NCBI RefSeq assembly: GCF_024586455.1 | Contig: NC_065922.1 | Coordinates: forward strand, 37,940,089-38,004,088 | DNA from: Bactrocera neohumeralis | Taxonomy: Eukaryota; Arthropoda; Insecta; Diptera; Tephritidae | Reading direction: 5' to 3' | DNA: 64,000 nucleotides | Shown: positions 48,002 through 61,299 of the stretch, in pieces | Position numbering within the stretch: the stretch's first letter is position 1 | How the letters are laid out: the number at the start of each line of letters is the position of its first letter | Notes under the pieces: model-generated | The model's database searches: none | Seen by the model: the letters and a program-made list of their open reading frames with translations, nothing else | What the model was told of the DNA's origin: nothing | Position numbers and translations under genes: made by a program

Positions 48002-48166
48002 AGGGTGATACATTTCGAGGTGACCTACTTAAAAAAAAACAAATAAACTTTTCATGATGAAAAGCCAAACAATATTGAACAAACGTGGCATGACAGCTTG
48101 ACACGACTCACGCGTGATCTGTCAAAAAAAGGTGATTGAAAGAACTACCTCTAATGAATCACCCGT
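48002..48166. mobile_element. 165-bp MITE related to the 10106 Tc1-like element
   Basis: The left end aagggtgatacatttcgagg pairs with the complement of ctctaatgaatcacccgtt at the right. The internal words gcttgacacgactcacgcgtgatctNtcaaaaaaggN are shared with 11030-11075. Confidence 0.85.
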
Positions 48167-48346
48167 TATATGATAAAAAAAACAGCTGTGGCTAATACAA
48201 CTGGTTTTCCGAAGAATGAGAGTAAAGCAAAAGATACTTGAAGTTCCAAAAACAGCGAAATTTTAGACGGCTCTAATTCTAAATTTTATTATTTATATAT
48301 AGTATATTTGTTTTTTGATTTTTGACAATGAAGTTCTCGTAAACGC

Positions 48347-48894
48347 TTAAGGGGGGAGCCTGCTTTAGACGCTTCAAAAACACGATTTTCTTGAGGATTT
48401 TTTTGGGAAGGAAAGAACTAATTGATTAAAGCGAAACATCAGCCGCAAATTTTTTGGAAACGAAATCTTTTATATCATGCCTTTGGGTAGCAATTGTCCG
48501 ATGCATCTCGCATGTGCCATTGCCGGACGGAGGGCATGACGCAGGTCGCAATTTCTATCTGAAATAAATATTTCAAAAAGTTTCATATTTGTTAATAATC
48601 AAAGATAATAAACTTTGCCCCAATTCCATACGACGTTTAGTGTTTTTTTCTATCCTGCCCGCCAATTAAGAAAAATCATTAAACTGAAAAACCGAGAAAG
48701 CGCGTGTCAAAGTTTTTGTTTTCTGCCAAAAGCGCTCATATGCCTGCTAGACGCTCAACCACTATTTCCCCTCTAGCATCGATAATATTTCGAATTTCCA
48801 GCTATAACTTTGGAGACATATGCTTAGATAATTTTTAAAGAGATTTAAGCAAAAAATCGATTTTTTGAAGTTTCTAAAGTCACTCCCGCCTTAA
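48347..48894. mobile_element. TTAA-flanked MITE, about 548 bp
   Basis: Starts TTAAggggggagcctgcttt + agacgcttcaaaaacacgat and ends atcgattttttgaagtttct + aaagtcactcccgccTTAA, inverted copies of each other. Non-coding. Same structural family as 11667-12919 and 23101-23342. Confidence 0.85.
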
Positions 48895-51719
48895 GTTGAT
48901 CGAAAAAATAGGAAACATTATTTTGCAGTATTTAATTTTCAAGTAGTTGGAAGTGAGATATGCACTTTTTTATCTGATTATAAGAAAAAATAGAAAACTG
49001 TAGATTTTGCTACAGATGTCTACGAGTTTATCTTTCGGATATATGTCTATAACCTTAAGGAAGTACGAGGTTATATTTATTTAAGTTTGAGTTAATAAAA
49101 AACCATGACCATGCAGTGTAATGTTTTTTTTGCAATACTATGAGAAGCCTTTTTTTATTTTTAATTTAAACAGTTTTAAGTTATAGCTCTATATAAGCAC
49201 TAATACCATCGTAAAAAGGTACTAGTGATTCCAAGACGTCGTTGTATTGCATTACTTCTATGAAAATATATTTCAGTTATTTAAAAAAGACATGTCTATT
49301 GCACTATCAGATTTATTTTATGCGATCTTATTCCTCAAACACAATATTATAACTGAGTTGTTTTATTTCAGAAAATGCATTGAAAGACTACTTTGTATTT
49401 GCATCTTATAGGTACCTGGCTAGAAAGACTGTTTCCTCCTGTTGTATGATGGTGTTTCAATCTACCTAAATAATAAATGTATGTATGTTAAATGGATTTA
49501 AACAAACAACAAAATAAATAAAATTTTGAACAAATTATTCAAGCATAAAGAACAAAAAGAAGATGAACAATGATAGCAACTAAATATGTATAATGCTTCA
49601 GAAAGTATTTTTGAGAAATTAAAGTTATTAATTTTAATGAAAAATAAGAAAAAAAAACAAATATGCATAAAAGAGAACATATTTACATAAACTCATACAT
49701 ATATGTAACTGAAATGTAGTATTAGTAAGAAAACACATACATACTCGTACATACTCACATACCTTCATGTAGTTTACATACATACACATAAACATATGAC
49801 AAAGAACAAAGTTCAAATTGTATTTATTAGACTATATATAAATAAAGTCACTCAAATTAACTAAGTACATACTTAAATCTAAATTTAATTGGATATTTCT
49901 AAAGAAAACATAAAACAAAAACTAAGAACAAATACAAAAACATATAAATTTATATGCGAAAACTAAACTGTGAAACAAATTACGCTAAAAAATATCTAAA
50001 AAAATAAAAAAAGCATAAACAATCTAAAAGCGATTTAAGCGCTAAATTTTATTATACACACATACTTACATACATACATATATACTTTGTTGCAAACTAA
50101 AAAACGAAATGAAATATGTAAACTAAACATTTTCATTATAAAAAAAACTACAAAGAAATGCTTGAAATGTCTTTGAAAACTTCCATTTATCGAAAACTTA
50201 CAGCTCATATGTATTTAATCAAAAACTAAAGAAAAAGTATATAAAAATAAATTAAAAATAAAACAGGCTGTTTTGCTAGATTTGTGAAATTGCCGCTCTT
50301 TAAAGCAAAGTACACAATTAAAATTCACAAAAAAGCAAAGAAAATATTTTTTTCAAAAACCAATACAAGCATACATAATTCAATTAAATTTAGCGAAAAA
50401 TTTCTTTATGACTTAAAAGCATGTTACTATTAGATCTCTCTTTCATCGTGATAGCGTTCGAAAAGCATTTTGCATTTATGTGTGTGTTTCAACAAGAATA
50501 AAATATTAGAAATATGGTGACAAATTTGTTGTACGTAGATTTTTAGCGGTAAGTGTTAGTCAAACGTACTAAAGAAATCCACTTCACACATTTTGAAAGC
50601 GAAAATTGCGAAAAGTTCTCGCGTTTCTTGTTTATTTTCATGCGCATAGCTCTTGAATCGTTACGATATTAGTTCTCAGGTGAATTTTTAAGCTGCCTAA
50701 ATGTAGACTATGCCAAATTGAAATGAGCAGAAATATTTCACTCAACACAGCAACAAACACATGCCCATATATTTACAGTTTTTGATTTTAACCACTTTAT
50801 CTGAGCTTATTAAAGGTTTCTAATAAAAGAGCAAGTGGGTACATAATATGTGCGAAAAGAGTTTGTAATGGTTGCTAGTAATATCTACTATATATCAATA
50901 TAAATAGAAAGTGACACTTTTCCTTTAAAACACAGTTAGCGTTACGTTTTAGCCAGTTGGTTTGGAAACTCTGCGTTTTTGTTTGTTTAGCATTTTTTTC
51001 TCGTTTTTGTTTTTCATATTTTATTTCTGCGCGCGCAAATGTAGGCCACGTTTTATTAGCAACTTTTATTGGGTTGATTTAAACTATTTTATTTGTTTTC
51101 TACTTGTATATTCAAGTATTTGGTCGGTATTTTTAAACTGATATCAATAAACTAGTTAAATGATCATAAAAAATATAGTTTTTATGTAAAAATCTAAGCT
51201 TTGAATTACTTTGCATTTTAAAATTTTTCACGAAGATCAAAAATTCGTGTTGAAAATCGGGGTTAGGGCTCAAAACAGAACCATATAAGTAAATTGAAAG
51301 CATTACCTTAAAAAAATGTTTTTTGGTTTAATTTAAAATAATATATGCATAAATAATGTTTATTAGATTGATAAATGAGGAATGCACCGCGACCTTAGGT
51401 CTATTGTGTCTAATGTTTATTATCTTAATTAAATGTATTTTTCATATAAATTATGATATTAGCCTGGCATAAGTTTTATTTTTTAATGAAAAATTATAAA
51501 TCATTATAGCATTTATCGCATATTCTTTTGAAAGTGTTGAATGGGATCTTAAAGGAAACTGAACAAACCATAAAATCATAAACATTCCTTTGAAAACCTG
51601 AAACAACTCTTGATTTCAAGATTTTTTATTTTGAAAATGGTTTGGTGAGATAACATACTCAAAACAAAACAAGAAAAAAATTACTCCAGTATAAAAAAAA
51701 TGTCTTGAAAAAATGTTCT
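48895..51719. other. non-coding A-rich spacer
   Basis: ACATACAT and AAACAAA-rich; several AATAAA words around 49840-50250. No gene or transposon recognised. Confidence 0.45.
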
Positions 51720-52850
51720 CTTCCCGTTATTGTTTAACTTCCACATCTCGAAACATCCACAATCACCAGAGGGAATTTTTATCACCTCGTACGCTGATGA
51801 TTCCACGATAATGGAATCTATGGCATGTGCTCAAAAGTAAATAGCTATCTCTCCGACCTTCTCCCTACATCTCCATCACAGCGACCATATTCACAAACTG
51901 AACGAAGTAGTACAGACTTGACCATTGATTGCAGTCGATAGTATTAAGATTCGGACTGTTAACAACCCTAAAATTTTAGGAGTGACTTTCGACAGTCTGT
52001 GCTCCTTAATTTCTCATATGACCGCGATTATCGCCAAAGTACAGAGACGCAACAAAATCCTGAAGTCGCTAGCCGGCAGCACATGGGGAAAGGACAAAGA
52101 AACGTTGTTGGCAACTTACAAGGCAATGGGGCGGCCGGTCCTTAACTACCGGTCCGCACCAATATGGACGCCTGCATGCAGTGAAACACGGACGAGAAAT
52201 TTCCAAACTTGTCAGAAAACTGCATTCCGAACTATGACAGGATGCCTCTTGAAGTCTTCCATAGAACACCTTAAATAATGAACTACTCTGCAAGCAGTTT
52301 CTGCTATGGGCTTTCGCAGAAATCGTCCTTCCAGTCAACTGCTTGGAGCGGAACCGCTTCCTAAGAGCATCAAGAAGTCAATCCTCAACAACGTACGACA
52401 TCAAACAATACGCAGACCAGACTTCAGATACAATTAACTTCCTTCAAGCACTGACCGCCATTCACAGTGGAGCCATTAACACCTTCACCGACTCTCTTTC
52501 AGTGAATGGCGTACTTGGTGTCAAACCACCACCCACTGCAGACGAAGAGCTCAAGTTGCCGCGAGAAATGAGACTGACCCTTGCGCAGCTTCGCATTGGA
52601 TACTGTTGGAGATTAACTCCTACTTATCCTGAACAGACCCTGACATATTTATAATATATTTCCAGCGTGCAAAGACACTGGCCACCTCTTCGCATACCCT
52701 GCTAACCCTACTCATCTGACACCCTTCTCCCTTTGGTCCGAACCCGTCGAAACAGCACGTTTCCTGCGCCTACCGTTGGATGACGTCGACGACAACAACT
52801 TATCTAATCCTTACCATCATAACGGGGATTAGGTATCCGTTACAACAACA
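51720..52850 (+). mobile_element. Jockey-clade LINE, 5'-truncated
   Basis: Contains the reverse-transcriptase catalytic box ITSYADDSTI (YADD at 51790-51801), then NPKILGVTFDSLCSLISHMT, the open frame 51925-52278 with RRNKILKSLAGSTWGKDKET, a frameshift, and the C-terminal end VNGVLGVKPPPTADEELKLP, TLAQLRIGYC and CPANPTHLTPFSLWSEPVET. It ends in a CAA-rich tail near 52835-52865. Stops and shifts make it inactive. Confidence 0.85.
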
Positions 52851-52865
52851 CAAAAAACATCAACA

Positions 52866-54950
52866 TCTAACTGGGAAAAGTAGAGGATGTTTCAATTTTG
52901 AAAGTTAAAAATAGTTAATCTCAATTTTCAGCAAAAGTACGAGTTCCATGCAAAACAGTTAAACGAAAAACCTCAAAATTTGTGTAAAAATTTCAAATAA
53001 TTTATTTTTGGGGTTTTCTAATGTTGAAAAAATAGGCATTACTGTGGTAAGTTTTGTCAAGAATTTCAAAAAATTTTCCGCTAAACGACTCAGTATCATA
53101 CATTGGTATGAAATAAAGCACAGATATGCTGGAACTCCAAGAAAAATTAAAATTTAAATGGTGGAAATAAACAATTATATATGTATATTACATACATATT
53201 TCTTCCTGTTTCTTCCGCAATGAGCATAAGACCACAACATAATGTTTGGTTAAACTTTTCCATCAACTCAATAAAGTTCACGTGAGGTAACCGGTAATTA
53301 ATTTTAATGGAGGATAATTTCAAGATTTTTTTTTTTCAAATGTTGGCAGGCTAATGTAGTGAAAACAGATCATTTGTTGTCAAGAATTAGATTGTTTCAA
53401 AAGTACAAGCTAAATGTTAAAAATTCAACAAGCAGCTGAGAAACCAGATGCTTAAGTGACCAGATTGACTCAAATTTAGCAAACAAAAAAATTAAAATAG
53501 CCAAAGTGACCAGATGCAAACCACATTAAAAAATGCATAATATATGATTTTCATTAAACAAAAAACAAAAAGTTTAATTAATAATTATTTGTATGTATGT
53601 ACATTGCTTATTTTGCAAAGCACATTTGACAGTTGTTGTTGTTAGCTAATTGAGGCTAGCGCAGCTTGCAGTTTCTAAAGACGCGCTAATAGCGATTCAC
53701 ATGAATTTGCAAAGGCATATAAAAACAAGAACAAAAACAAAAACAAATATACAAGTGACTATGAAATAGAGAGTTGTTAAGTTTAAGAAAAGCTGTTGAA
53801 GTATATTTACAAAAATTCTACAAAAGTGAATATTTACAAGCATACAAAGTACATACTTACAAAAATAAATGATATTTGGAAGACAAAGTTGCAAAAAATA
53901 GATGTACATATATTTATTCACAAGCATAACCAGCAAACATACACACAAACATATATTTTCGTGGAAATATACTCAAAGCAAAGTGAGAAGCAAAAAAGCA
54001 ACAACAAACTAGTAAAAATAGAAAGATTCAAAGCATATTTTGCAATAAGCCGAAGCATACAAAAACACTCACATACATATACACACATATAAGCAAACAT
54101 ACATACATACATATGTATTTAAACAAATCAATAAAAAGACGGCTGCAGAAAACCAAAAATACAAGTGCTAAACAAAACAAAAATAACAATAAATAATTAA
54201 ATTAAGAAAATTAAGAAAATTAAATGAGATTCAAGCAAAAACCAAAAATTCATGCAATCTAGAATATTTGTATGAGCTGCATAGCTACCAAAATACATAA
54301 AACGGTTAACTGTTACAGTTTCCAAACAAACACTGAGCTGTTAATTTACATATGTTAATTACATTTGTATGTACATAGCTGTATTCGAATTTGTGGCCAT
54401 TGCTGCCCGAGCAACTTTCGGTTTGAAATCCCAAGAACAAAGCATACTGCGCCCCGCGTAAATTTGCTACTAGAATTACCATTATTACATATATACAAAC
54501 AAACATACACACATACCCACATAGAAGAAAAAAGCTGTAATTGTGTGTAAAATTTGAAAAAAAATGCTACTATGTTTATCTTTTTGTTAACTATTGTGTA
54601 TTGTAAAATTTACATTGTAAACGGATATTTGTGGTGAAAAGAATACAATAAATCAAAATAAAAGGAAATGTGAAGAAACGTGGTGATCTCTTTGAATTTT
54701 TATGATTAAAGGATATTTTTATAGAGGCGGCTAATATCAATTATAGCTAATGGGAGAATGTCCCGGCCAGTTTAAGGCCTGCATAGCATTTTTTCTGTCG
54801 GAATAGATGCATACCTCCCTAAAAGGAACCTCACTTCTGATAAATACCGGGATAGGATTTTTAATATGTCATGATTTCTATTTTTTTATTGCTTTCAATA
54901 ATATTTATAATTTCATCATAGAAACGTTTACAAATTCTTCAATTTTGATA
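52866..54950. other. non-coding A-rich spacer with a strong poly(A)-signal-like site
   Basis: CA/ACATACAT-rich sequence without coding signal. A cluster of AATAAA/AATAAAAG words at about 54648-54663 resembles a transcript end, but no coding gene is visible to assign it to. Confidence 0.35.
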
Positions 54951-54959
54951 TCAAAATAA

Positions 54960-55890
54960 TCGTTTTCCAATTGCAACTTTTCTTGCGCTTTTGACATTTT
55001 ATGTTCATATTAATCGTCCACCTGTGCTCGCTATTTGGCGAATTGTTGCAAATTTCGAGCGTAAATTTTCTTTACGTAATGTTCAAGTGCTAATAAGGTA
55101 AAGAACAACTCGAAGTAATGAAAATATTGCTGCCGTTCAGGCAAGTGTTGCTGAAGACTGCAATTTGTCGATTCCAAGATGTTCTTAAGGATTGGGAATG
55201 TCTCAAACCACAACCTGGAGGATTTTGATAAAGGATTTGGGCTTACATTCGTACAAAATTACTCTCTCTAAAGAACGAAAGCCCTTGGATCATCGTAAAT
55301 GTCGTGAATTTGCTGATTTTGCCTTGGAACAACTTTTGGAAGCGAAACTGATCTTCTCGGATGAGGCTCACTTTCATCTGGATGGTGCGGTAAATAAACA
55401 AAACTGTCGATTCTGATACGAATAGAATCCACAAAGTACTCATGAATAGCCATTATATTCAGCTAAACTGACAGTTTGGTGTGGTTTTGGTCTGGTGTCA
55501 ATGGAGAGCGGTATAGATCGATTATAACGAACTTTTTATGGCCGCAATTGGAAGAAATTGGTCTTGACAACATCGGGTTTCAACAAAAGGGGTCTACCTG
55601 TCATACAGCACGTTCAACAACAGAATTATTGCGAGACAATTTCGGAGATTCCTTTATTTCAAGAAATTGTGGCATTGAATGACCTCCAAGAAGTTGTGAT
55701 TTACACCATTAGACTACTTTTTGAGGGGTTATTTGAAATCACTGGTATTTAGAAATAAACCAGACTCCCTTCAAGCTTGAGAAGTCAATATGCAACGTGA
55801 TATACAATTTGATTTAGTGGAAAAAGTACTGAAAATTCGTGGAAAAAAAGGCTATTTGGATCATGTTATATTCAGAACTTAATTGTATCG
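54960..55890 (+). pseudogene. Tc1/mariner-superfamily transposase remnant
   Basis: Ordered pieces: MSQTTTWRILIKDLGLHSYK, LDHRKCREFADFALEQLL, then IFSDEAHFHLDGAVNKQNCR (first catalytic Asp present), VNGERYRSIITNFLWPQLEE, NIGFQQKGSTCHTARSTTEL (usual QQDG is QQKG, so the second Asp is lost) and LDYFLRGYLKSLVF. Same transposase type as 10106-11102. Frameshifts separate the pieces; no ends found. Confidence 0.85.
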
Positions 55891-55899
55891 ATTGTACTT

Positions 55900-57137
55900 C
55901 ACACTAACATTACTTTAAAAATAAATTATACCACTCTAAGGGAAAGACCTGTACATCTGCTTCCACCTTAATATTTACTTCTACTTGAAAAACACTGCAG
56001 TGGTCTGGTAGTATGAAACAAGAGTTGATTGATTGGGCTCCCAACAGAAGATTACCTCTCCAACCTTCCCCTTGAGACATTCATCATGTGCGCGGAGGAG
56101 ATGCCGCAAGGAATAAAAATTTTGTATGATATATGTATGTATGTATGGCAACGTTATGGGCAACATACATATGTTTTACGAAATGTCATCCATAAAAATA
56201 TGTTTGAAATATTTAAATTATAACAGACAATACATAAATTCGCTAGGAAGGTTATATCTAAAATGGATGAAAACAACAAAGGAACGCCGAGTTTCACCGC
56301 TAGCGATTCGGAGCACCTAATGGAATTGGTGGAAATCCCAATCCGATTCCATATTTTTTCACAAAAAAATATTTCTTATTTCTTATTATTCTACTTTTGA
56401 CAAATAACTGAAAATTCAAAACAGAAATCAACTGTTACTTAAGCACTGCTTAAGTCTCCCATTTTCAATACTTAAGCATAATGTAAGTATGAGCTGTAAA
56501 ACACTATTTTCCTGTTTTATCTTAAGCACTACTTAAGTATGGACTGTGAACCGTGGGCATCAATGTATCCAGTGCAATGCTTGTACCGGCTACGTCCACG
56601 GCTGTTACATTTTATTTTCCTTATTTAAACATAACATAGCAGAATTCGCTAAATACGTTTACAATAACATAGTTTCGTCAGAGAATGTTAATAAACAGAG
56701 AAGGCGCAAATGTTAGCTCTGCTAATATGTAAATTATTGTGAGGATATTCTCTGCTCTGGTTGGTTGTATGTTCTCTGCTATTATATTCTAGAGCAACAT
56801 GTTGCGAGGGTATAAAAATGTTGCATAAAAATTCAATATGCATTATTCGAAGAAACTAAATGGATTACAATCAAATTTGTTGTCTTATTAACTTATGTTA
56901 TATTATAGCTTATAGACTCACTAAGTTTCATTATTATATTGTGTTTCGTGCTTTCCAAATACTTATTTTAATAAAATTGGATGTACATATATGACATAAA
57001 CTCAACCAAAGAATTTTATATATTGGATGCATGAGGTAAAAGGCAAACAAATAATCGGAAGCTGTTTATAACGGATATAAGGTTCAGGGGTTATGTTTAA
57101 GATATCCATCTAATTTCGTTAAAATATCACAAATTTT
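55900..57137. other. non-coding spacer with CTTAAG palindromes
   Basis: No gene recognised. Near-palindromes acttaagcactgcttaagt (56438-56456) and cttaagcactacttaag (56521-56537) recur 83 bases apart. 56785-56825 (gttgcgagggtataaaaatg) resembles the right end of the 57138 repeat. Confidence 0.4.
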
Positions 57138-58172
57138 GAATAAACAAGTATGAAAGGGCTAAGTTCGGGTGTCACCGAACATTTTATACTCTCGCATGAT
57201 AAAGTGATAATCGAGATTTCATTATCCGTCATTTACAATTTTTTTCAAATACCGTATTTGTGTAAAGTTTTATTCCGCTATCATCATTGGTTCCTAATGT
57301 ACATATATATTATACAGAGAAGGCATCAGATGGAATTCAAAATAGCGTTATATTGGAAGAAGGCGTGGTTGTGAACCGATTTCACCCATATTTCGTACAT
57401 GTCATCAGGGTGTTAAGAAAACATTATATACCGAATTTCATTGAAATCCATAAGTGGGCGAGGCCACGCCCATTTTCAATTTTTAAAAAAAGCCTGGGTG
57501 CAACTTCCTTCTGCAATTTCTTCCGTAAAATTTAGTGTTTCTGACGTTTTTTGTTAGTCGGTTAAGGCACTTTTAGTGATTTTCAACATAACTTTTGTAT
57601 GGGAGGTGCGCGTGGTTATTATCCGATTTCTTCCATTTTGAACTGTATATGTAAATGCCTGAAGAAAACGACTCTATAGAGTTTGGTTGACATAGCTATA
57701 GTAGTTTCCGAGATATGTACAAAAAACTTAGTAGGGGGCGGGGCCACGCCCACTTTTCCAAAAAAATTGCGTCCAAATATGGCACTCCCTAATGCGATCC
57801 TTTGTGCCACATTTCACTTTAATATCTTTATTTATGGCTTAGTTATGACACTTTATAGGTTTTCGGTTTTCGCCATTTTGTGGGCGTGGCAGTTGGCCGA
57901 TTTTGCCCATCTTCGAACTTAACCTTCTTATGGAGCCAAGAAATACGTGTACCAAGTTTCATCATGATATCTCAATTTTTACTCAAGTTACAGCTTGCAC
58001 GGACAGACGGACGGATAGACAGACATCCGGATTTCAGCTCTACTCGTCACCCTGACCACTTTGGTATACATAACCCTATATCTGACTCTTTTAGTTTTAG
58101 GACTTACAAACAACCGTTATGTGAACAAAACTATAATACTCTCCTTAGCAACTTTGTTGCGAGAGTATAAAA
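57138..58172 (+). repeat. 1-kb dispersed non-coding element with 15-bp inverted ends
   Basis: Begins gggctaagttcgggtgtcac + cgaac and has ttttatactctcgca (57182-57196) exactly inverted as tgcgagagtataaaa at 58158-58172. The interior carries ggcgtggNNgtgaaccgatttc, ggggcggggccacgcccact and a ggacagacggacgg stretch. No protein. Fragments of the same family are at 16452, 56785 and 59284. Confidence 0.8.
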
Positions 58173-59283
58173 ATTTTAATATGTGGGTATACATGGCGTA
58201 TGAGTAATATTATCTACTTTTGTAAATAGTAATTATTTCGGTATAATTTTACAGCAAAACTTTGGCATTATCCAATTAACCGTCAGCCTAGAACGTGCAA
58301 AGTTCTTACCGATCGAGGAAAGAAATTAAGTGAGCGTTAGTTTCCAAAACTAGATTTTCTAAGATTGCACGTACTAAATATTCTATATTGCTTTCACTTG
58401 CATTCTGATCTAGGATGTCACTGATTAGTCAGGAATAATAGAACCTGGTTCTTTCAAACTAAATATTTTTTGTTTCAGGATTTGTTGCATCTATTACTTA
58501 ACCAAAAATGTAGCAACAAGTTACACAAGTAAATATTTAATTGTCTTAATAAGGTGATTTGATTGCATTCAGCGCTAAATAAATACCAACAAGTGCCGTA
58601 GAAAGCCGTGCGTTTGCTGGCACTTGAGCTATTGAAAATAGTTGAAAATACCATATTAATTTAAAAATGACATTTAAATTTCTTCCAAGTCTTCTTACTT
58701 TATTTTCCATAATATTTGTTTGCTGTGAAATTAAAGTTTACTGCTGTATTTATCAAAAAAAAATCCAGAATAAATAAGTGAGTAAATGTATATATACTAC
58801 TTTTATACCCAAATGTATCGGAAGTAAACTTGCCTGTTCCAATTCCCAATGGGGCAAATTGATGTGATTTCATTAATAACAAATACAACAAATTTTACTT
58901 AAGGGTAGGTAAAGCAACTCAAAGTCAAAGTAGTACTGTCTTGCTTGTATACACACATGTTACTTAGGGACATGTGTGAAAACAATTCAATTTGAATGAA
59001 TTATTATTTAACAATCGTTTCGAAATGAATTCTCACTTTTAGTAAAGGATAGCTTAAAGTCAATTGTACAAATACCAACATTATTCAACATTTAATAAAA
59101 AATAACCTCATAAAGTAAGTTTTTTTACGATTAACATATAGAAATTCTAAGATGTTGAAGTGAAATATTTGTTGATGCTCAGGAGTAGGAACAGCATTTT
59201 AAACTAACAACTAACCTAACATTGATACTTTCGAATTTACAAAATAATAGTTCGCAGCTATTATTAGTCAAATTCCTTTAGTG
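58173..59283. other. non-coding spacer
   Basis: AT-rich; nothing recognised. Confidence 0.45.
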
Positions 59284-59400
59284 TAAACAAGTGAAAAAGG
59301 GCAAAGTTCGGTAGCCGAATATTTTATACTCTTGCAATCAAAGCCAGGGAAATACTTTACTTTAGATAGAATGATATACTGTTATAAGCAAAATATGTTC
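59284..59400 (+). repeat. left-end fragment of the 57138/16452-type repeat
   Basis: Reads gtgaaaaagggcaaagttcg + gtagccgaatattttatactcttgca then tcaaagccagggaaatac, closest to 16452-16540. Confidence 0.6.
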
Positions 59401-59429
59401 TAGAATTTGCATTAAGATAACTCAGATAT

Positions 59430-60020
59430 TGGCCAATATCTTCTTCTCATCTCTACTGGCGTAGACATCGCTTACGCGATTATAGCCGAGTTAACAACAG
59501 CGCGCCAGCCTTTTCTTCTTTTCACTACGTGGCGCCAATTGGATATTCCAAGCGAAGCTAGATCCTTTTCCACCTGGTTTTTGCAATGGTGTGGAGGTCT
59601 TCCTCTTCCTCTGCTTCCCCCTGAATACTTTCAGAGCTGGAGTGTTTTCATCCATCCGGACAACATTACCTAACCAGCGTAGCCGCTGTCTTTTAATTCG
59701 CTGAACTATGTCGATGTCGTCGTATATCTCGAACAGTTCATCGTTTCATCGAATGCGATATTCGCCGTGGCCAACGCGCAAAGGACCATAAATCTTTCGC
59801 AGAACTTTTCTCTCGAAAACTCTCAACGTCGACTCATCAGATGTTGTCATCGTCCACGCCTCTGCATCATATAGCAGGATGGGAATTATGAGTGACTTAT
59901 AGAGTTTAGTTTTTGTTCGTCGAGAGAGGACTTTACTTTTCAATTGCCTACTCATTCCGAAGTAGCACCGGTTGGCAAGAGTTATCCTGCGTTGGATTTC
60001 CAGGCTGACATTGTTGGTGG
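59430..60020 (-). mobile_element. RTE/BovB-like LINE 3' fragment
   Basis: The reverse strand reads ITLANRCYFGMSRQLKSKVL, RRTKTKLYKSLIIPILLYDA, EAWTMTTSDESTLRVFERKV, LRKIYGPLRVGHGEYRIR then, after a stop, NDELFEIYDDIDIVQRIKRQ and RLRWLGNVVRMDENTPALKV. This ordered set is the C-terminal half of an RTE-like reverse transcriptase ORF. Stops and a shift make it inactive. Confidence 0.82.
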
Positions 60021-61299
60021 TGTTTTATTTCTAGGAAACTTATCACAGTTAAGGGATTATGTACAGTTAGAATTTTCAAAAAATCGATTTTCTTAATATG
60101 ATTTTTTAAATGTACATATATTTAGGTATATACACAGAAAATAACAGTTCGGTGAATATTTTCGAAGTTACACGCAAATTTAAAAAGGCCTTTCAGAGTG
60201 CTTGGAAGTACAAGCTCAAACTTTAAACGCATTTATTCTCAAAATGGCTCAACTGATTAGTCTCAAATTTTAACATGAGTTTCTTAAATATATTTTTTAG
60301 TAATTAAGCGAAGATTTTTTTCTTAACGACAAATAGTTTTTTATAACCATTTTAAGGCTGAAATTTTTTTTTTTTTTTGGAGAAACCGCCATTTTGTTAA
60401 AAATTGTATTTTTCTTATTCCTTTGATTTGCCTTTCTCGATTTAACATTACTTTAACGAAATCTGTTTGTTTTTTAAATTTCAGTTCAGAGATCAAGTGG
60501 TCACCGTAAAACGTCTTTTTTGAGAGGAGCTCCCGAAGATCAGCTGTAGTTCCTTTCCAAATAAATATTTTTACTAATACTAAGTCTTAAGAAACGGTTA
60601 AAATTTTATAATATGTAAAAAAATATTTGGATCAATAAATTTAAAAGTTTTCTCAGAAAAAATTCTGGAAAATTCGGGTATTGTCGGCCTTCTAACTGTA
60701 TATAACACCTTAATAGTAACAGCAAAATTTTCTTCGGTTGTACCGATGCCATAATACCCTTTACAAATACAAAAGATTCCATACGAGAACTTGTATGTAC
60801 ATACATACATATGTATATATTATGACATCCATAATAGTTAGACGGGCATCTCCCATGATTGGACTAATTTCATGAACATTCATTCACTCCTGGCCGACAT
60901 TGACTCGCATTTATTAGTTCAATAGTAATTTCCTTCTGGATGTTACAAAAAAAATTAAAACAAACGCAGCAGTTGAAGAGAGTATAGAGTACTTTAAAAC
61001 TCTTGTTGCACGTGACCAATTTTTCACCACTTAAAAAATTTGAACACCACGTTTTTAGCAGTATTCAGCTCAATGATTCCTATGGTGAACTTCGATGAAC
61101 CATACCTGTTGCTATCGCTGTGTACTAGTGTGTACTTTTATATACATATATTATAGCCGAATTAACATAACATGTGGAAAGCCTTTAGGATTTCACTCAA
61201 ATAATTTTCACCACCTTTAAAAGTAAATAATTCAGACAACTTTATCTTGACTCAACTTTGAGCGGTACACATTCTCTTTCACCTGTACATTGAGTATAT
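60021..61299. other. non-coding; may include a decayed TTAA-type MITE
   Basis: 60060-60560 has aattttcaaaaaatcgattttc and other words of that MITE family but no clear ends. The remainder is AT-rich and unremarkable. Confidence 0.35.
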
